A stretch of DNA of 64,000 bases from Methylobacterium sp. FF17 (GTDB lineage Bacteria; Pseudomonadota; Alphaproteobacteria; Rhizobiales; Beijerinckiaceae): contig NZ_CP107532.1 in assembly GCF_025813715.1 (NCBI RefSeq), forward strand, positions 4,666,001 through 4,730,000, in the 5' to 3' direction. This document shows, piece after piece, positions 62,853-64,000 of the stretch. A program made the translations under genes and the position numbers. How positions within the stretch are numbered: the stretch's first letter is position 1; each line of letters begins with the position of its first letter. The notes under the pieces are model-generated. The model saw only the letters and a list, made by a program, of their open reading frames with translations. It made no database searches and was not told the origin of the DNA.

Positions 62853-62861
62853 GCCGCGCCC

Positions 62862-63455
62862 CTACGGCGCCAGCCAGCACCCGCGCCAGCCGTCGGCGCG
62901 CATCCAGGCGGCGCGGCGGTGTCCGCGCCGGTCGAGGAAGAGGAATTCGAGGCGGGCCACCTCGACCACCACGGCGCAGAAGTTCGGGCGCCCCGTGGTC
63001 AGCGCCGTCTCGGCATCGGGCAGCGCGTAGGCGCCGCCCGTGGGCAGGACCGCCCCGGGGGCCGGGTCGGCACCGTAGCAGACCCGGCTCATCGCCCGGG
63101 ATTCGGCCCAGGCGGCCTCGGCGAGCGCGTCGTCGGTGTGGAGCCGGGCGGGGCCCGACGCCCGGATCTGGATCTTGGCGTCGGAATCGTAGCCGTGCAG
63201 GGCCGCGACGCCCGTGGCCGCGATCTCGACCGCCTTGTCCGAGCGGCGGTCACAGTGGAAGCGCAGGGCCCCGCTCGCGCGGTCGGCCGCGCGCAGCACC
63301 ACGGTGCGCACCTGCGGCTGTCCGGCCGCGTCCACGGTGGCGAGCGCCGGCATGTGGAAGGCGTTGCGGCGCAGGACGGGCCCCGCCTCCAGCAGGCGCC
63401 AGATCTCGGTGAGCGCCGCCTCGAGGTCGTCGTGGAAGGGCGGCAGCGGATCCAT
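62862..63455 (-). CDS. Pyridoxamine-5'-phosphate-oxidase-family flavoprotein
   Basis: A 197-residue split-barrel FMN-binding protein: PPFHDDLEAALTEIWRLLEAGPVLRRNAFHMPALATVDAAGQPQVRTVVLR is the FMN-domain start, with ESRAMSRVCYGADPAPGAVLPTGG in the middle. It belongs to the general PNPOx superfamily rather than being PdxH itself, as PdxH-specific C-terminal motifs are missing. The gene abuts the LAB_N gene with no spacer. Confidence 0.85.
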   Translation of the reverse strand: MDPLPPFHDDLEAALTEIWRLLEAGPVLRRNAFHMPALATVDAAGQPQVRTVVLRAADRASGALRFHCDRRSDKAVEIAATGVAALHGYDSDAKIQIRASGPARLHTDDALAEAAWAESRAMSRVCYGADPAPGAVLPTGGAYALPDAETALTTGRPNFCAVVVEVARLEFLFLDRRGHRRAAWMRADGWRGCWLAP

Positions 63456-63788
63456 TCAGGATCCCGCGCGGGCGGCGCGGCGCTCGCGCAGGATCAGGTT
63501 GACGTTGCGCAGATAGATGAAGGTCGAGAGCGCCTGCCCGAAGATGATCACCGGCTCGCGCCGCACGAGGCCGTAGACCAGGGTCATCAGGCCGCCCGCG
63601 ATGGACAGGAACCAGAAGGCCAGCGGCATCACGCTCTTGCCCGCCCGCTCGGAGGCGAGCCACTGCACCACGAAGCGGGCGCCGAACACCGCCTGGGCCA
63701 GGATGCCGAACACGAGCCAGGCATCGAAGCGGGTGACGAAGACGTCGTAGACGTAGCCGCGGATGTCCTCGGCGAGCTGGATCAGCAT
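63456..63788 (-). CDS. Lipid-A-biosynthesis N-terminal-domain (LAB_N) membrane protein
   Basis: A 110-residue protein with three transmembrane helices of the LAB_N family: FGILAQAVFGARFVVQWLASERAGKSVMPLAFWFLSIAGGLMTLVYGLVRREPVIIFGQALSTFIYLRNV. It is the stand-alone version of the N-terminal extension of some LpxB proteins and usually accompanies a GT2 glycosyltransferase and a GT39-type transferase in lipid A or undecaprenyl-sugar modification. It sits 4 bp after such a GT2 gene. Confidence 0.9.
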   Translation of the reverse strand: MLIQLAEDIRGYVYDVFVTRFDAWLVFGILAQAVFGARFVVQWLASERAGKSVMPLAFWFLSIAGGLMTLVYGLVRREPVIIFGQALSTFIYLRNVNLILRERRAARAGS

Positions 63789-63792
63789 GGCC

Positions 63793-64000
63793 TCAGGCCT
63801 CCGTCACGTCGGTCACGCGCGGCGTCACGCGCTTGCGCCGGATCAGCCACCACACGCCGGCCAGGTCGAGGAGCCCCACCCAGAGCCGGTCGAACAGGCC
63901 GTATTTCGAGGTGCCGGTGAAGCGCGGCCGGTCGACCACGTCGCGGTGGACCACGCCGAAGCCTTCGCGGGCGACGAGGGCCGGCATGAAGCGGTGCTGC
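63793..64000 (-). CDS. GT2 glycosyltransferase, C-terminal end
   Basis: The visible 69 codons at the window edge read ...RFMPALVAREGFGVVHRDVVDRPRFTGTSKYGLFDRLWVGLLDLAGVWWLIRRKRV..., the end of a dolichol-phosphate-mannose-synthase-like GT2 enzyme (RPRFTGTSKYG is the lipid-acceptor loop). The gene continues past the window, so the ATG at 63987 should not be taken as the true start. It probably makes an undecaprenyl-phosphate sugar used for lipid A modification. Confidence 0.85.
   Translation of the reverse strand, partial: QHRFMPALVAREGFGVVHRDVVDRPRFTGTSKYGLFDRLWVGLLDLAGVWWLIRRKRVTPRVTDVTEA

Overview
The window is very GC-rich, densely packed bacterial chromosome. Gene content and order point to an alphaproteobacterium of the Hyphomicrobiales, most likely Methylobacterium/Methylorubrum or a close relative. 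The signs are an argS-SPOR-nagZ-tatAB cluster, an rlpA-dacC-tmk-holB-metG-tatD-MBL cluster, yajC-secD-secF-Mth938-squalene-synthase-like, metC-aapJQMP, and two promoters matching the alphaproteobacterial general-stress sigma factor EcfG (GGAAC-N16-CGTT). No rRNA, tRNA, CRISPR array, prophage or insertion sequence was recognised. The genus is an inference.

Layout. 1-5.1 kb (minus): tatB (first codons only), tatA, nagZ, a SPOR-domain membrane protein and argS. 5.5-8.3 kb (plus): two tandem LapG-like cysteine proteinases and lolA. 8.3-16.3 kb (minus): MBL hydrolase, tatD, metG, holB, tmk, a D-Ala-D-Ala carboxypeptidase and rlpA. 16.7-19.3 kb: a ParA/ribbon-helix-helix pair, a PAS-like protein and cobF. 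19.5-25.4 kb (plus): metal-efflux island (Cys-rich small protein, CusB/CzcB-like adaptor, CusA/CzcA-like RND pump, DUF305). 25.5-29.3 kb: paoABC-type molybdenum aldehyde oxidoreductase. 29.3-30.6 kb: ECF sigma factor with anti-sigma factor. 30.8-36.2 kb: serA, a D-2-hydroxyglutarate-dehydrogenase-like flavoprotein, a catalytically degenerate HtrA-like protein and trmFO. 36.7-41.8 kb: GNAT, EamA transporter with a WPET repeat, lactate permease, manganese catalase, VOC protein. 41.9-46.3 kb (minus): the yajC-secDF export genes with homologues of two mitochondrial complex I assembly factors. 46.5-53.5 kb: DUF815 ATPase, DUF3597, an orphan substrate-binding protein, tautomerase/LysR pair, HerA-like ATPase and two small unknowns. 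53.5-59.4 kb: metC and the divergent aapJQMP amino-acid ABC transporter. 59.6-64 kb: small anchored protein, rarD, DUF1993, P1 peptidase, PNPOx-family protein, LAB_N protein and the end of a GT2 glycosyltransferase.

Themes. Envelope maintenance (Tat, Sec, LolA, RlpA, DacC, NagZ, SPOR) and translation/replication housekeeping dominate, with inserts for metal efflux, aldehyde oxidation, nutrient uptake and stress. The most unusual feature is a set of short tandem repeats. They are unrelated in sequence, but most have 12-18 bp units and several have almost exactly four copies. Many sit on gene starts or stops, at nagZ, argS, the first LapG-like gene, the aapQ/aapM junction and the 59.6-kb gene. 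At aapQ/aapM, each 17-bp unit is a complete six-codon open frame whose stop overlaps the next start, giving a chain of three minigenes between two transporter subunits.
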